A stretch of 62,853 bases of DNA from Spirirestis rafaelensis WJT71-NPBG6 (GTDB lineage: Bacteria; Cyanobacteriota; Cyanobacteriia; Cyanobacteriales; Nostocaceae). Positions 8,483 through 18,376 of the stretch are shown here, one piece after another; positions within the stretch are counted from its first letter, which is position 1; each line of letters starts with the position of its first letter. The stretch covers positions 1 to 62,853 of the forward strand of contig JAHHID010000040.1 of the NCBI GenBank assembly GCA_019359015.1, read 5' to 3'. Under the pieces are notes generated by a model. That model made no database searches and was not told the DNA's origin. It saw only the letters and a list, made by a program, of their open reading frames with translations. The position numbers were made by a program, and so were the translations under genes.

Positions 8483-10936
8483 TTATTCACCAATTACTAA
8501 GTAAATAGCCCAAATTGCCATTGCGCGGAGATAAGTACTTGCGCGAAATGTACCAGATGCTGTGATTGCTTCTGGTGTGCGGAATTGTAGACCATTGTCA
8601 TAAATTTGTTGCACCACAGCTTGCGTCAAGCTAAATGCTTCATCCTTCATTTTCATTTGTACCATGAAAGCCGCCAGCCCAAAGTTTATTCCTGTCCAAA
8701 CTTCTAGAGGATGAGTACCTTGGGGATTTTCTGGTGAACCGTCAAGACGAAGACCGTTAGCAGCGCCAAACTTGCCATTATGGAATTTGAGAAAGCAAGT
8801 ATCGTAAACAGTTTGTAAAGCAGAAAATGCGCGATCGCCTGAAACAATATCAGGTAAACTTAGCAAACGAGCGTAAAATTGACCGCATAATTGATCTGCC
8901 ATGACCACATCAGAACCGCTTTCACTATCAAGTCGGTAATATTGACCATTCCAGAGTTTTTCTTCGTAAATAGAGCGAGATTGTTTCAACCAACTTTCGT
9001 AGACAGATTTTTGATCTGCGAATTCTTTAGAATCGTGCTTGTCTGTCGGGTACTTTATTAAAATATCACTGATAGCGATCGCCGCCTCTAAAGCTGCCAA
9101 CCACAACCCACCACAATAAGCACTTACACCTAGCAAGCGCCAATCATCAAAAGTTTGGTCAGGAGCACCGGAATTTTCTGGAATACCATCGCCATCTTTA
9201 TCAAAATCTTTCACATAGTCAAGAGTCTGGACAATCGCATTCCAGCAATCAGCTAAGAATTCTATATCGTTAGAACCTGTGAACAAATAGTCACGGTATA
9301 CCTGCAAAACAAAATCACAGCCTAAATCCTTCCACAAATTGCAGTCTTGATAGCTGGTATAATTTGTTTTTTCCCAAACGTGTTCATTCGGTGCGCCTAA
9401 ATCGTGAGGGGTCGCGCCTGCCGCTTTCCGGATGGCTTTTGGACTTTCTGCCTTGATGGTCAAATAGTAGCCAATTATACGCTCAGTTTCGTCACTTTTA
9501 GGAATAGCGCGTGCAAAGGCACGAATTACCGCTTTTTCCAGTTCTGGAAACAGCATCAACAAACCAAAGGAACCATACAGCCGCACATCGAGACTTTCAT
9601 ACCAACGGTAATCCAAACACTCTAGTACTGCAAATTGACCGATAGGATCGAGTTCTGACGCTGCACTCCAGAGAGTACCACCGGCGGTGAGATTATAAAG
9701 CTCATTAAACAAAGCCATTTTAAACCAATTCGGTAAATCTTCGCGCTCGATAATTGGTTGTTGCCAGCTTTGAATTTGCGATCGCCAACTTTGATATTGT
9801 TTAAGAGCAATAGAAGCGATCGCCCAAGCATTCTTGCCATCGCGACCAAAAAAATCTGTATATCTGCGGTAATACTTGATTCCAGATGCAAATTCTGTCA
9901 CCGGAAAATCCCAAGCTAGAACAAAGGGAATTTCTAAAGTTTCCCCAGGTTGCAGAGTAAAACGAACCGCAAGCGCAACTCCTATTTGTTCCCCCACAGC
10001 TGCCGATGTTTCATCAAGATAATTCGACAAAGAACCGTCTTCAGCGAAGCTTTGCCACACATCTTCACCCGTGCCAGTTGGGTTCCAGCGGCTATGGTAA
10101 AATAATTCAACTTGGGGATGTTTTTTGGTAGCAATACACCATTGCCCTTCACCTTCTTTTATAGGTTGTTCGAGCCAATCTCTATCCAACTCAAACGCGA
10201 TATATAGACTTTCTTCATCTGTTGTTTCTTCAACTATTGTGTTAAAATTGTATTCACTTTCGCCCAAACGCGGTTGATACTCGTAAACCGGACTACCGTC
10301 ATCGCGCACCCGCACTTCAGGCGATTTGAGAGCATTAGTAAACCAGCCCACCATGTTTTGCCAGGTGAGCATAATGCTGAGAGTAATAGGTGCATCACTT
10401 GGATTATGAGCAGTCCAGACAAACATCGCTACTGGATAACTAGTTTGTTGATAATTGTTTGCCCATACAGGGGAAAACTGCTCGCAAGTTAACTGTGCTT
10501 GAAACACATTTTCATACACAAACCAGCTGCGCGGATACAAAGCGTGATAATTTCCCGTAGTGAGGGGATTCATCGCGTCCCCCTCATCGTCACCTGCAGC
10601 GGGATACCACTTCCATGATGCCAAACTATCATCCTCAGGCGATCGCGTACACAAAGCGTATGCTTGAGAAGAAGTCCCATCTGATTCAAATACACTAAAT
10701 TGACAAGCGGGAATAGTTTGAAAAGTATGTTCCCCCCCGTCAATATGCCAAAGGTTGAAATCTCCCCGCGAAGAACGACCGATACAACCTGCACCAAAAC
10801 CCCCTAAAGGCATTCCATGCCAGGGACCATCATCAATATTGCTGGCATAACGAACAGTATAAGGTTTGTCCCATCCTTTACCAATAGGACGGCTCCAAGT
10901 GCAAGAGGGAATTTCCGGGTAAGATTGATTTGTCAT
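8483..10936 (-). CDS. GH116 family glucosidase (bile acid beta-glucosidase/GBA2-like)
   Basis: The 817-residue protein begins with a WHGMPLGGFGAGCIGRS motif and has an N-terminal beta-sandwich (to about 350) and a C-terminal alpha/alpha barrel (about 400-815), as in glycoside hydrolase family 116. The expected nucleophile is E412 in FNELYNL and the acid/base is D593 in APDQTFDDW; both are present. The family cleaves beta-glucosides or beta-xylosides, including glucosylceramide in eukaryotes. The natural substrate in cyanobacteria is unclear. No signal peptide is seen. Start ATG 10936 gives a full-length family member. It stands alone, convergent with nothing and divergent from the DUF6464 gene. 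Confidence 0.88.
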   Translation of the reverse strand: MTNQSYPEIPSCTWSRPIGKGWDKPYTVRYASNIDDGPWHGMPLGGFGAGCIGRSSRGDFNLWHIDGGEHTFQTIPACQFSVFESDGTSSQAYALCTRSPEDDSLASWKWYPAAGDDEGDAMNPLTTGNYHALYPRSWFVYENVFQAQLTCEQFSPVWANNYQQTSYPVAMFVWTAHNPSDAPITLSIMLTWQNMVGWFTNALKSPEVRVRDDGSPVYEYQPRLGESEYNFNTIVEETTDEESLYIAFELDRDWLEQPIKEGEGQWCIATKKHPQVELFYHSRWNPTGTGEDVWQSFAEDGSLSNYLDETSAAVGEQIGVALAVRFTLQPGETLEIPFVLAWDFPVTEFASGIKYYRRYTDFFGRDGKNAWAIASIALKQYQSWRSQIQSWQQPIIEREDLPNWFKMALFNELYNLTAGGTLWSAASELDPIGQFAVLECLDYRWYESLDVRLYGSFGLLMLFPELEKAVIRAFARAIPKSDETERIIGYYLTIKAESPKAIRKAAGATPHDLGAPNEHVWEKTNYTSYQDCNLWKDLGCDFVLQVYRDYLFTGSNDIEFLADCWNAIVQTLDYVKDFDKDGDGIPENSGAPDQTFDDWRLLGVSAYCGGLWLAALEAAIAISDILIKYPTDKHDSKEFADQKSVYESWLKQSRSIYEEKLWNGQYYRLDSESGSDVVMADQLCGQFYARLLSLPDIVSGDRAFSALQTVYDTCFLKFHNGKFGAANGLRLDGSPENPQGTHPLEVWTGINFGLAAFMVQMKMKDEAFSLTQAVVQQIYDNGLQFRTPEAITASGTFRASTYLRAMAIWAIYLVIGE

Positions 10937-11294
10937 CGCCTGATGTCACAACATGCAGTCACGATTATGAAGACTACCGCATCGGTGTAACTTTTCTCAA
11001 GTCATTTGTAGAACAAGTATTCTAGTTATTTATATACAAAACCCAGGCAGGGCACTTGCCTAGATTGAGATTCAACTATTGCTAGAATCTTGCTGATTGT
11101 TAGGAAACTTATATTTAACCTCAATTTTAAGGCTTCTTTGATAAGTTCGTAGTCAGGACTTCAGCCCTCATATTATGAGATGCTAACTTGATGCAGAATC
11201 TTAGCAAATCGTTAACTCTAACATAAACTAGGCATCTAGGGGGTAACAAGAGTGCGCTACCATCCTAATAATGTAAAGCAAATTACAAAAGCTT
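10937..11294. other. Intergenic region between divergent genes
   Basis: 358 bp that must hold promoters for the GH116 gene (minus) and the DUF6464 gene (plus). AT-rich; no repeat, hairpin or consensus operator stood out. Confidence 0.5.
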
Positions 11295-11657
11295 ATGGAG
11301 CCATCTCTATCAACCGAGGTGATTCTGACGCATCCGCGCCAATCCCTTGGTAACGTGCAATTTGATTGGACACCGCAACCCGGTAACTATCTCGATTTCC
11401 AAGGTAAAACCTACGCAGTTTTAGAGCGTCGCCACAAATATCAGCTTAAGGCAGGACGTTACCGTTTACAAAATATAGCTCTTTATGTGCAATGCGCCAA
11501 ACGACCATCAGAGAAAAGTTTGGTAAACGGACGTTGGGTAGTCGGGGATGCCACCTGCCGCTATAATGCTAATTCAGAAATTATTCGCTGTGCAGTTAAC
11601 CCAGAAGGACCTTGCGACTCTTGCCGATTTTATGAAGAGTTAGGAGTTACGAGTTAG
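11295..11657 (+). CDS. DUF6464 family protein
   Basis: The 120-residue cytosolic protein has a central region GNYLDFQGKTYAVLERRHKY and a C-terminal part with four cysteines, including CRYN and the end NPEGPCDSCRFYEELG. It resembles the small cyanobacterial proteins grouped as DUF6464, whose function is unknown. The PCDSC cluster could bind metal, which is inference. It is preceded by its own upstream region and followed immediately by a heptamer repeat tract and the convergent fmt gene. Confidence 0.7.
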   Translation: MEPSLSTEVILTHPRQSLGNVQFDWTPQPGNYLDFQGKTYAVLERRHKYQLKAGRYRLQNIALYVQCAKRPSEKSLVNGRWVVGDATCRYNANSEIIRCAVNPEGPCDSCRFYEELGVTS

Positions 11658-11726
11658 AAATTAGGAGTTAGGAGTTAAAAGTTAGGAGTTAGCAATTCCC
11701 CACTCCCCCACTCCCCCACTCCTAAC
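11642..11726. repeat. Heptamer-type short tandem repeats
   Basis: Runs of TTAGGAG / TTAGAAA variants (11643-11692) then CCCCACT units (11698-11726) occupy the space between two convergent genes. These are the short tandemly repeated repetitive sequences common in heterocystous cyanobacteria. The right edge reaches the last codons of fmt. Confidence 0.85.
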
Positions 11727-12726
11727 TACCAGCGCCAAATACTTCTCCTACAGCTAAACGGGTTCCATTAACAAAATCCCATCCTGATTGCGGACGTTTA
11801 CCGGCTAGCTGAACTTCTCGTAGCAATAATAAACCATCACCAGTTTGAGCGATCGCTCCCATTCCCTTGACAATGCTTACCACCTCTCCCGGATTAACTG
11901 ATATTGTTGACAGTTCAGATAATTTGTGCTCTATTTCTTGTAATTCTGGTGGTAACTCACTCCAAAAAGCAGAACCAAGGGGAGCGGTGGCGGTTATTTT
12001 TAGCGGTTGGTTGCGAAAGGTAGCGGTGCAGTTGGGGTAAAAACCTCTAATTTGATTGTGTAATGCGAAAGCGCTTTTTGACCAATCTAAAGCATAATCG
12101 TGTTTTTTAATTAAAGGCGCATAAGTAGCTTGTGAATCGTCTTGAGTAATTGGTTGAATTGAGTGCTCTTGTAGCTTAGATAGCGTTTCCACCAGCAAAT
12201 CAGCACCTAGTAGAGATAGCCTTTGTGCCAAATCTTGGGCATTATCCAGTAATCCAATAGGTGTAGTAGCTTTAAGCAGCATGGCTCCGGTATCCATCCC
12301 CGCATCCATTAACATTGTCGTGATCCCGGTTTCCTTCTCGCCGTTATACAAACACCACTGAATCGGAGCCGCACCCCGATATTCGGGTAAAATCGAGCCA
12401 TGTACATTAATACAACCCAATTTGGGCATATCTAAGATTTCTTGAGATAAGATCTGCCCATAGGCAACCACAACAAATACATCCGCCTTCAATTCTTTAA
12501 GTTGAGTTAAGGTTTCAGCGTCTTTTTTTATACGTTGGGGTTGCCATATTGGTAGATTAGCAGCAGTGCTGACAGTTTTTATCGGTGAAGGTGTAAGTTT
12601 GTTACCGCGTTCCCGACGTTTATCTGGCTGAGTAACTACTGCCAAAACTTCAAATTCCGGATGATTCAGCAATTTTTCCAAAGTAGGTGCAGCAAATTGG
12701 GGAGTACCAAAAAAGACGACTTTCAT
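11722..12726 (-). CDS. fmt: Methionyl-tRNA formyltransferase
   Basis: This 334-residue enzyme transfers a formyl group from 10-formyl-THF to Met-tRNAfMet for initiation. The N-terminal Rossmann domain starts [18 protein letters not shown]. The catalytic region holds [18 protein letters not shown] with H109 and a later aspartate in MDAGMDTG. The C-terminal OB-fold-like domain ends [17 protein letters not shown]. Length is typical. The gene is single and convergent with the DUF6464 gene; its last codons abut a heptamer repeat tract. Confidence 0.96.
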   Translation of the reverse strand: MKVVFFGTPQFAAPTLEKLLNHPEFEVLAVVTQPDKRRERGNKLTPSPIKTVSTAANLPIWQPQRIKKDAETLTQLKELKADVFVVVAYGQILSQEILDMPKLGCINVHGSILPEYRGAAPIQWCLYNGEKETGITTMLMDAGMDTGAMLLKATTPIGLLDNAQDLAQRLSLLGADLLVETLSKLQEHSIQPITQDDSQATYAPLIKKHDYALDWSKSAFALHNQIRGFYPNCTATFRNQPLKITATAPLGSAFWSELPPELQEIEHKLSELSTISVNPGEVVSIVKGMGAIAQTGDGLLLLREVQLAGKRPQSGWDFVNGTRLAVGEVFGAGS

Positions 12727-13661
12727 AAAAAATTAGGGCATGGGGCATTGGGCATTGGGAATTGGGCAATAGGCAATAGGCAATGGGAATTCACTCATTA
12801 GGGATGGGATTCTTTCCATGCCCTATGCCCTATGCCCCATCCCCTTATAATCTTGCAGTTTAACAATCACAACAATTAAAAAAATTTGCGTACTTTAGCT
12901 GTAAAATAATCAGGTGCTTCTAAAAGACAGCATTGCTAACCAGGGTTATAATAAATCATCTGGCAGACAAGCCAGTATGAAGTGCATCTGCTTTTGGCTT
13001 TAATTCCCTAGCGATGTTTAAGAACATTTTGTTCTGAGTTTACTACTCAATGTCGTTTCTCATAGTTCCCGCGACTTGGGCTTTAGTTATAGTTGATCTC
13101 AATTTAGTAGTTCGCTTTCGCAAATATTGCAACTCCAATTGTAATTTCTTTTGGTAGATGCCAGCGGTGCTATTTGAATAGTACTCGTTGTGCGTTTGCC
13201 AAATTTTTGAGTAAGGTCATACTTTTACAGTTATCGGGGTCTGCTGTGTGGCAGAAAATAATTAGAGGCTCGCCTACAATAGGTTAGCTTTTATTAATGC
13301 CACAACAAACACGTCGTATGAACGCAGGTTGCCAGTAAAAGTAGTAAGTACAATTGATGCGTTCAACAGCCGATTAGGGATACCTGTATTTTGGTGTAGT
13401 TGGGTTTTAGCAGCGGCGGATTTCTGTATCTCAGTAGTTCCTCTGTGCTTTGTGTCAGTACATTGCTAGCATATTCTCGTAAAAATTCAGTCCTTTTTAA
13501 AGGTATAGAGTATAGTACGTGCTTTATGTAAAACTGTGCAAAATTTGAATAGAATATCTCGTTCAACCAATTACTTTGTTGTTATACATATAATGTAGTT
13601 TTCCCCGTCACTGTCTAGCCTTTGCTCCTCACACAGCAACCGCCCTCTAGAGAGTTAAAAC
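12727..13661. other. Gap with GGGCATT-type repeats, otherwise no recognised gene
   Basis: 935 bp. Positions 12733-12790 and 12820-12845 are tandem runs of GGGCATTGGG / GGCAATA units and their complement CCCTATGCC. The remainder (12850-13660) is unique, moderately AT-rich sequence. A 67-codon minus frame (13363-13566) has no recognisable feature and is not called. The last 100 bp presumably hold the promoter of the gene at 13662. Confidence 0.6.
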
Positions 13662-14945
13662 ATGCTTAAAACCCTTTTGCTGTCAGAATGGTTCCGCGTG
13701 AAACCATTCACCAAGTATGTTGTCGTTGTGCTTTTAATCGCACCTTTAGTGGCTGCATCGGGTCACTCTAGTTCAGCGAAACAATCACAGGTAGCTCAAA
13801 TCACTCCTGTGTCAGAAGACTCTGACTCAGAATCAGTGGAAATGGCTGCTCTTGATCCACAACTATCACAAGTAGATAAAATGCAGCCTTTGACAGCAGA
13901 AGATGATTCTGTGTCAAGTGAAAAATCCACTGTTGACCCTTTGGCAGCGGTTGAACTCGCACCATTAATTGAGGAAAAGGCATCTACTGCTGATCCCTTG
14001 ATAGCGGTTGAACTCGCACCATCGACGAGTGTATCTGCTAGTCAAAATAATTTAGTACAAAGATTAAAAGCTGCCAAAATCAGGTCTTTTACAAGTGAAG
14101 ATACTGTTATAGCTATAGATCCGTCTGCTAATGAATCATTAGATGCAGCAACAATCTTGCCTGTAAAGGGAGGATCGCAATCAACCCCAACAAACATAAA
14201 TGTTGAGCCCCAGCCTGATGAGTCTCAAACAGCACAGACAGATCCGATAGGAAGTCCTTATCCTATTCCTTGGCAATGGATACAGTCTACTCAAGAGGCT
14301 ATGAGTTCCAAGGGTGGTGGAGTGCGCTACTACCGCAGTGTACCTGTAGTTTCTCCGGATGGTAGGTATGCTGTTTATAGCCGCGTGCAATTAGAAGTTA
14401 AACCCCAAATGCACAATAGCCGGGTTAGCAGTGTTCTGTTTATTGAAGATAGGCAAACTAAGAATTTACGAGTGGTGTCTTCCACTTCTTATAATAGAGA
14501 TGCGCTATTGAATGTTAAGCTATCATCACCAGATCCTAACGGAGAAGGGACTATTGGTGTTTTGGTTCCTGTAAGCTGGTCTGAAAAAGGCGATCGCTTT
14601 CTAGCACGTAGATTTGAAGCGGTATTTAATACATCTGATGCTTCCGATAGTGCGGTGATTTGGGATCGACAAAAGAATAACACTAATATAGTTGCTCCTA
14701 GTAATATAGAAAATGCTGGTAGCGGCGAACAAGAGCAGGATAAAATTTCTGTGTTATTAGGTTGGAGCAAAAATCAACCTGATAATGTGATGTTCCGTAC
14801 TGGTGAATTAGGAGATGAAAATTGGCCTTTAGTCACAGTTTCTAGCGATGGTAAAACTGGCGCTGCAACTGAGGTAGATGAGCCTACTACTTATGGTGAA
14901 CAAGTCACACAAGTTTGGGCAGGTCCACAAGTCGCTTATCGATAG
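13662..14945 (+). CDS. Secreted or membrane-anchored hypothetical protein, TolB/WD-like C-terminus
   Basis: Function is not recognised. The 427-residue product has a basic N-terminus and one hydrophobic segment (about 17-33, YVVVVLLIAPLVAASG), indicating export or anchoring. Residues about 40-190 are acidic and low-complexity, with a duplicated DPLxAVELAP motif (92-100 and 111-119). Residues about 215-427 include VPVVSPDGRYAVYSRVQLE and SWSEKGDRFLARRF, patterns seen in beta-propeller blades of TolB or WD-like proteins, so a periplasmic propeller is plausible. It has a strong terminator immediately downstream and appears monocistronic. Similar proteins seem widespread in cyanobacteria, but this is from memory. 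Confidence 0.7.
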   Translation: MLKTLLLSEWFRVKPFTKYVVVVLLIAPLVAASGHSSSAKQSQVAQITPVSEDSDSESVEMAALDPQLSQVDKMQPLTAEDDSVSSEKSTVDPLAAVELAPLIEEKASTADPLIAVELAPSTSVSASQNNLVQRLKAAKIRSFTSEDTVIAIDPSANESLDAATILPVKGGSQSTPTNINVEPQPDESQTAQTDPIGSPYPIPWQWIQSTQEAMSSKGGGVRYYRSVPVVSPDGRYAVYSRVQLEVKPQMHNSRVSSVLFIEDRQTKNLRVVSSTSYNRDALLNVKLSSPDPNGEGTIGVLVPVSWSEKGDRFLARRFEAVFNTSDASDSAVIWDRQKNNTNIVAPSNIENAGSGEQEQDKISVLLGWSKNQPDNVMFRTGELGDENWPLVTVSSDGKTGAATEVDEPTTYGEQVTQVWAGPQVAYR

Positions 14946-14969
14946 TTTATACATAATCTTCTTATTATT

Positions 14970-15008
14970 CTCCCGTTGTAACATTAAGCTATGACGGGAG
15001 TTTTTTTG
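14970..15008 (+). terminator. Rho-independent terminator
   Basis: Stem CTCCCGT (14970-14976) pairs with ACGGGAG (14994-15000), enclosing further partial pairing, and is followed by TTTTTTT. It lies 25 bp after the stop codon of the preceding gene. Confidence 0.85.
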
Positions 15009-15027
15009 GTTATTGTCGTTGCGGAAC

Positions 15028-15262
15028 CCAAAAATACCCTCAGCATGGAATGCTGGGGCTATACGAACAAAGCCTGCCTTCGCAGGCTAAAATGTTTTAG
15101 CCCAATACGCTTGGTGTTAAGCCTTTTTTCTCTTCCCCTGTTCAAGAACAGCCTGCCTTAACGGATAAATTTCGCGATTCACCAAGGGTATTGGATTTTA
15201 GCCTGCCTTCCTTCGCCACAGGCATGTAGGTGTAGCCCCACCCTTCTAGGCTATTGGGCATT
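15028..15262. repeat. Interspersed repeat cluster (AGCCTGCCTTCGCAGGCT type)
   Basis: Contains the palindromes CAGCATGGAATGCTG and AGCCTGCCTTCGCAGGCT, followed by degenerate copies of TTTAGCCTGCCTTC and a TTTAGCC motif. The block fills most of the 386-bp gap before the transglutaminase-like gene, and no gene is present. Confidence 0.7.
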
Positions 15263-15331
15263 AGAAATTAGTTATTTGTCTAATTACTATGTCAAAGGTA
15301 AAGTTATTCTAACTGTATTTGGGAGAGCAAG

Positions 15332-15967
15332 ATGGAAGAATATCTCAAAGCGAGTGAAGTGATTGATTGGCAACATCCGACAATTGTAGAACTTGCGAAA
15401 AATATTGCATTAAAATATCAAACATCGGAGGCGATCGCCAAAGCTTGTTTTGAATGGGTAAGGGATGAAATTTATCATAGTTACGACTATCAAATGAATC
15501 CTGTAACCTGTCGAGCTTCAGATGTACTGAAATACAAAACAGGTTACTGCTTTGCAAAGAGTCATTTGCTAGCAGCACTATTAAGAGCTAACAGCATTCC
15601 GGCTGGATTTTGCTATCAGAGATTGAGCGTTAACGACAATGGCGAACCTTATACCTTGCATGGTTTCAATGCAGTCTACTTACCTAAAATAGGTTGGTAT
15701 CGTGTTGATGCAAGAGGGAATCGTAATAATGTTGATGCTCAATTTGTTCCCCCAAAAGAACAATTAGCTTATAAAATTCAATTCCCAAATGAAGCTGACT
15801 TTGACAACATTTTCTCTGAACCATTTTCGATAGTTGTGGAGACTTTACAAGCTCATAGTAAATGGGATGATATACTTCTTAATCTTCCAGATGTTTCTTT
15901 GGAATTGTTAGAAAAGTATGGTTTGGTTTTGAGAACTGATGCTAATCAACAGCAAATTAGCAAATAA
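15332..15967 (+). CDS. Transglutaminase-like cysteine protease family protein
   Basis: The 211-residue protein has the transglutaminase-like fold core with a complete candidate triad: C73 in KTGYCFAKSHLLAALLR, H110 in YTLHGFNAVYL and D126 in WYRVDARGN. Members of this superfamily hydrolyse or transfer amide bonds, and many bacterial ones are peptidases. There is no signal peptide. The C-terminal 60 residues are not recognised. It stands between two repeat elements and is convergent with minE; no operon partner indicates its substrate. Confidence 0.85.
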   Translation: MEEYLKASEVIDWQHPTIVELAKNIALKYQTSEAIAKACFEWVRDEIYHSYDYQMNPVTCRASDVLKYKTGYCFAKSHLLAALLRANSIPAGFCYQRLSVNDNGEPYTLHGFNAVYLPKIGWYRVDARGNRNNVDAQFVPPKEQLAYKIQFPNEADFDNIFSEPFSIVVETLQAHSKWDDILLNLPDVSLELLEKYGLVLRTDANQQQISK

Positions 15968-15976
15968 CAGATATTC

Positions 15977-16003
15977 TAGAGGCATTCCGACGGAATGTCT
16001 CTA
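15977..16003. repeat. Palindromic repeat, copy 1 (TAGAGnCnTTCCG family)
   Basis: Near-perfect palindrome with arms TAGAGGCATTCCG and CGGAATGTCTCTA around one base. It belongs to the same family as 24593-24619 and 37041-37091. It starts 10 bp after the stop of the transglutaminase-like gene. Confidence 0.85.
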
Positions 16004-16077
16004 CGACGGTTAATGATATAACTTATCTTTTTAGTCAGATTAATCGTTAGTAATTGGATAAAGCACAAATAGTAAAA

Positions 16078-16377
16078 TTACTGCGGCTTTTCGGTGTTTT
16101 CTAAATTAGGTACCGTTTCTTTTATTCTGCGGATGGGTAAATTAGCTATTAAGGCTGTCGTTCGTTCGTTGCTTTCGAGGGAAAACTCTAAGCCATCCAT
16201 TTCAACTTCTACGTAGCGACAAACTATTGCTAAGATTTCTTGCCGCATTTTTTCCAACGTCTGAGGATCTAAATCAGCGCGATCGTGAGCAATCACCAAT
16301 TGCAAACGACGTTTAACTTGTGTGCGACTGGTGTCAGGAGTACGAGAAAAAAGTCTTTCGAGAAATTCAAGAATCAT
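16078..16377 (-). CDS. minE: Cell division topological specificity factor MinE
   Basis: The 99-residue protein matches MinE: it begins [11 protein letters not shown], then [20 protein letters not shown] sequence ([26 protein letters not shown] is split here), and ends with a beta-rich domain ([26 protein letters not shown]). MinE stimulates the MinD ATPase and drives pole-to-pole positioning of the MinCD inhibitor. It is the last gene of minC-minD-minE, 27 bp after minD. Confidence 0.95.
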   Translation of the reverse strand: MILEFLERLFSRTPDTSRTQVKRRLQLVIAHDRADLDPQTLEKMRQEILAIVCRYVEVEMDGLEFSLESNERTTALIANLPIRRIKETVPNLENTEKPQ

Positions 16378-16404
16378 TGCGGCTAGGTATGCGAAGACTG
16401 GAAA

Positions 16405-17211
16405 TTAAACAATCTTTGTCCATAACAATTTTCTCAAACGAGTGAAGATATTGTTTTGGGGTGAGTCCAACTCAAGAAATTGAACTGTTTCCCCTTCCAA
16501 TCTCCGAGCAATGTTTTCAAAGGCTGTAGCAGCTAAAGAGGCAGTTTCGCTTAATACCAAAGGTTCGCCGCGATTGGTTGAAACAATAACGCGCTCGTCA
16601 TCGGGTATTACGCCAATCAAGGGAATTGCTAGAAGTTCCTGAACATCTTGAACAGACATCATATCATTTGCCCGAACCATTGCGGGTCTGATGCGGTTAA
16701 TTATTAAATGAATCCGCTTGATGCCTTGTGCTTCTAGTAACCCGACTACGCGATCGGCATCGCGGACTGAAGCAATTTCCGGGGTGGTGACAATTAAAGC
16801 TTCTTTGGCTGGGGCGATCGCATTCTTAAACCCCATTTCAATTCCCGCTGGACTATCAATTAATACATATTGATACTTCTGTGCCAGTGCATTCACCAAT
16901 AACTTCATCTGGTCGGGAGTGACAGAATCTTTAGTGCGATTTTGGGCTGCGGGCAAAAGTACCAAATTTGGCTGCCGCTTATCTTTAACTAAAGCTTGTT
17001 CTAAACGACACTCTCTTGCTAGGACTTCCACCGCCGTATAAACGATACGGTTTTCTAGCCCTAGCAACAAATCTAAATTTCTCAAACCAAAATCCGCATC
17101 AACCAAGGCTACTTGACGCCCCATTTTGGCTAAAGTCATACCCAAATTTGCGGAAACTGTGGTTTTACCCACGCCTCCTTTACCGGAGGTAGTAACAATA
17201 ATGCGAGTCAT
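16405..17211 (-). CDS. minD: Septum site-determining ATPase MinD
   Basis: The 268-residue deviant-Walker-A ATPase has GKGGVGKTT at residues 10-18, DADFGLRNLDLLLGLE and a switch region DSPAGIEMG. Its C-terminal RLRKLLWTKIV is the amphipathic membrane-targeting helix. MinD recruits MinC to the membrane to block FtsZ assembly away from midcell, and MinE releases it. The gene lies between minC and minE on the same strand with short gaps, forming one operon. Confidence 0.97.
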   Translation of the reverse strand: MTRIIVTTSGKGGVGKTTVSANLGMTLAKMGRQVALVDADFGLRNLDLLLGLENRIVYTAVEVLARECRLEQALVKDKRQPNLVLLPAAQNRTKDSVTPDQMKLLVNALAQKYQYVLIDSPAGIEMGFKNAIAPAKEALIVTTPEIASVRDADRVVGLLEAQGIKRIHLIINRIRPAMVRANDMMSVQDVQELLAIPLIGVIPDDERVIVSTNRGEPLVLSETASLAATAFENIARRLEGETVQFLELDSPQNNIFTRLRKLLWTKIV

Positions 17212-17260
17212 GATCGAAACGCGCTCAATTAAGAATCAGGAAAATATACAAAGAAAGAAA

Positions 17261-18304
17261 TTATGGCTCTTGATTAATCCTACTTAATTGCGAGCGGGAA
17301 AAATCACTTGCTTTAGAGATGCGAATTCCTTCAGGGGTAATATGTGCCACTTCTGGGTAAAATTGCATCGGCGATTTTTCGGGTGCTCTTGCGACAGCAT
17401 CGGCGATCCGCAATTGGGTAGGTTCCATTTGCACAGCCATAATTAAACACTCGCGATTGCCACCGGCACCAGCGTGAGCAATTCCACGTAGACGACCCCA
17501 AACTAGAATATCTCCATCTGCGACTACAATACCACCTGGATTTAAATCTCCCAAGATAATTACACTACCTGGGTGACGAATTTCTAGTCCAGAACGCACG
17601 GTCATTTGCAGATAAAGGGCATCTGCTAGGGGTTGTGCGGCTGTTGCTGAGGCTAAATTAAGAGTAGATTCGGGTTGTAATTGTTCTACAGAATAGCCAG
17701 ATGAGACGGCAGCGATCGCTGTTTGGCGACGGCTGGTAGAAACTGATTTTAACTGAAGTTGAACTTCATTTAAAGATTCGGCGAGTTCTTGGAGTTGTCT
17801 GGTATCCAACAAGCGATCGCGTGCTACCAGATGCACTGGAGTGTTAGGTAAACGAAAGCGATCGCCTGCTTTTAACCGCAGCTTCATTTGTTGCCAAATT
17901 TCCGACCAGCTGACTTCTGAGGGAGGCACTTGAGATTCTGTTGGCAAAATTAATAACAGTCTCCCCTCCTGACTTTTCCACTGAACTTGGATATTATTCA
18001 CCGTGCTATCTAGCAACGGTAACTCAGTCAAATCCACATCAGCAGGGCTAGATGACTTTACATCAGTGTCGGCATTTGATTGTACATCCTCAGTCAGGGC
18101 AGAATTTGCCTTCGGATCGGTAGGTTCAGAATTCGACTTTAAATATACGATGACAGAATCTACCTCCTGGTCGGGAAGGACAGAATTTGACTCTGTATCA
18201 CCGGGGGTAGAATTTGCCTCGACATCAGAAAAGTTAGAGATTGACTCTGCGTTATTATCGGCAGAATTTAAATTTAAATCGGAGATAGCATAATCATGAG
18301 TCAT
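17261..18304 (-). CDS. minC: Septum site-determining protein MinC with low-complexity N-terminal extension
   Basis: Start ATG 18304 (MTHDYAISD) is preferred over the in-frame start at 18340, whose extra 12 residues are Cys/Trp-rich and unlike the rest. Residues about 1-95 are an acidic Asn-Ser-rich extension built from degenerate repeats of about 27-30 nt. The N-terminal MinC domain follows (GRLLLILPTESQVPPSEVSW), then the C-terminal beta-helix dimer domain with TVRSGLEIRHPGSVIILGDL and GGIVVADGDILVWGRLRGIAHAG. MinC is the FtsZ inhibitor. The long extension is unusual compared with E. coli MinC but extended forms occur in cyanobacteria. Confidence 0.95.
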   Translation of the reverse strand: MTHDYAISDLNLNSADNNAESISNFSDVEANSTPGDTESNSVLPDQEVDSVIVYLKSNSEPTDPKANSALTEDVQSNADTDVKSSSPADVDLTELPLLDSTVNNIQVQWKSQEGRLLLILPTESQVPPSEVSWSEIWQQMKLRLKAGDRFRLPNTPVHLVARDRLLDTRQLQELAESLNEVQLQLKSVSTSRRQTAIAAVSSGYSVEQLQPESTLNLASATAAQPLADALYLQMTVRSGLEIRHPGSVIILGDLNPGGIVVADGDILVWGRLRGIAHAGAGGNRECLIMAVQMEPTQLRIADAVARAPEKSPMQFYPEVAHITPEGIRISKASDFSRSQLSRINQEP

Positions 18305-18376
18305 GCAACACCAGCCAAAACAAGCGAACGCACTGAGCAATTACTAATATTAGATTAGTTACAGGCAACAACATCC

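Noticed and set aside
13363-13566. 67-codon minus ORF before the secreted protein gene
   Set aside because: No ribosome binding site, family or context; composition like non-coding DNA.
13621-13660. GCTCCTCACAC resembling the unpaired core of the Yfr1 small RNA
   Set aside because: The flanking hairpins that define Yfr1 are absent, and the motif is in a gene's leader.
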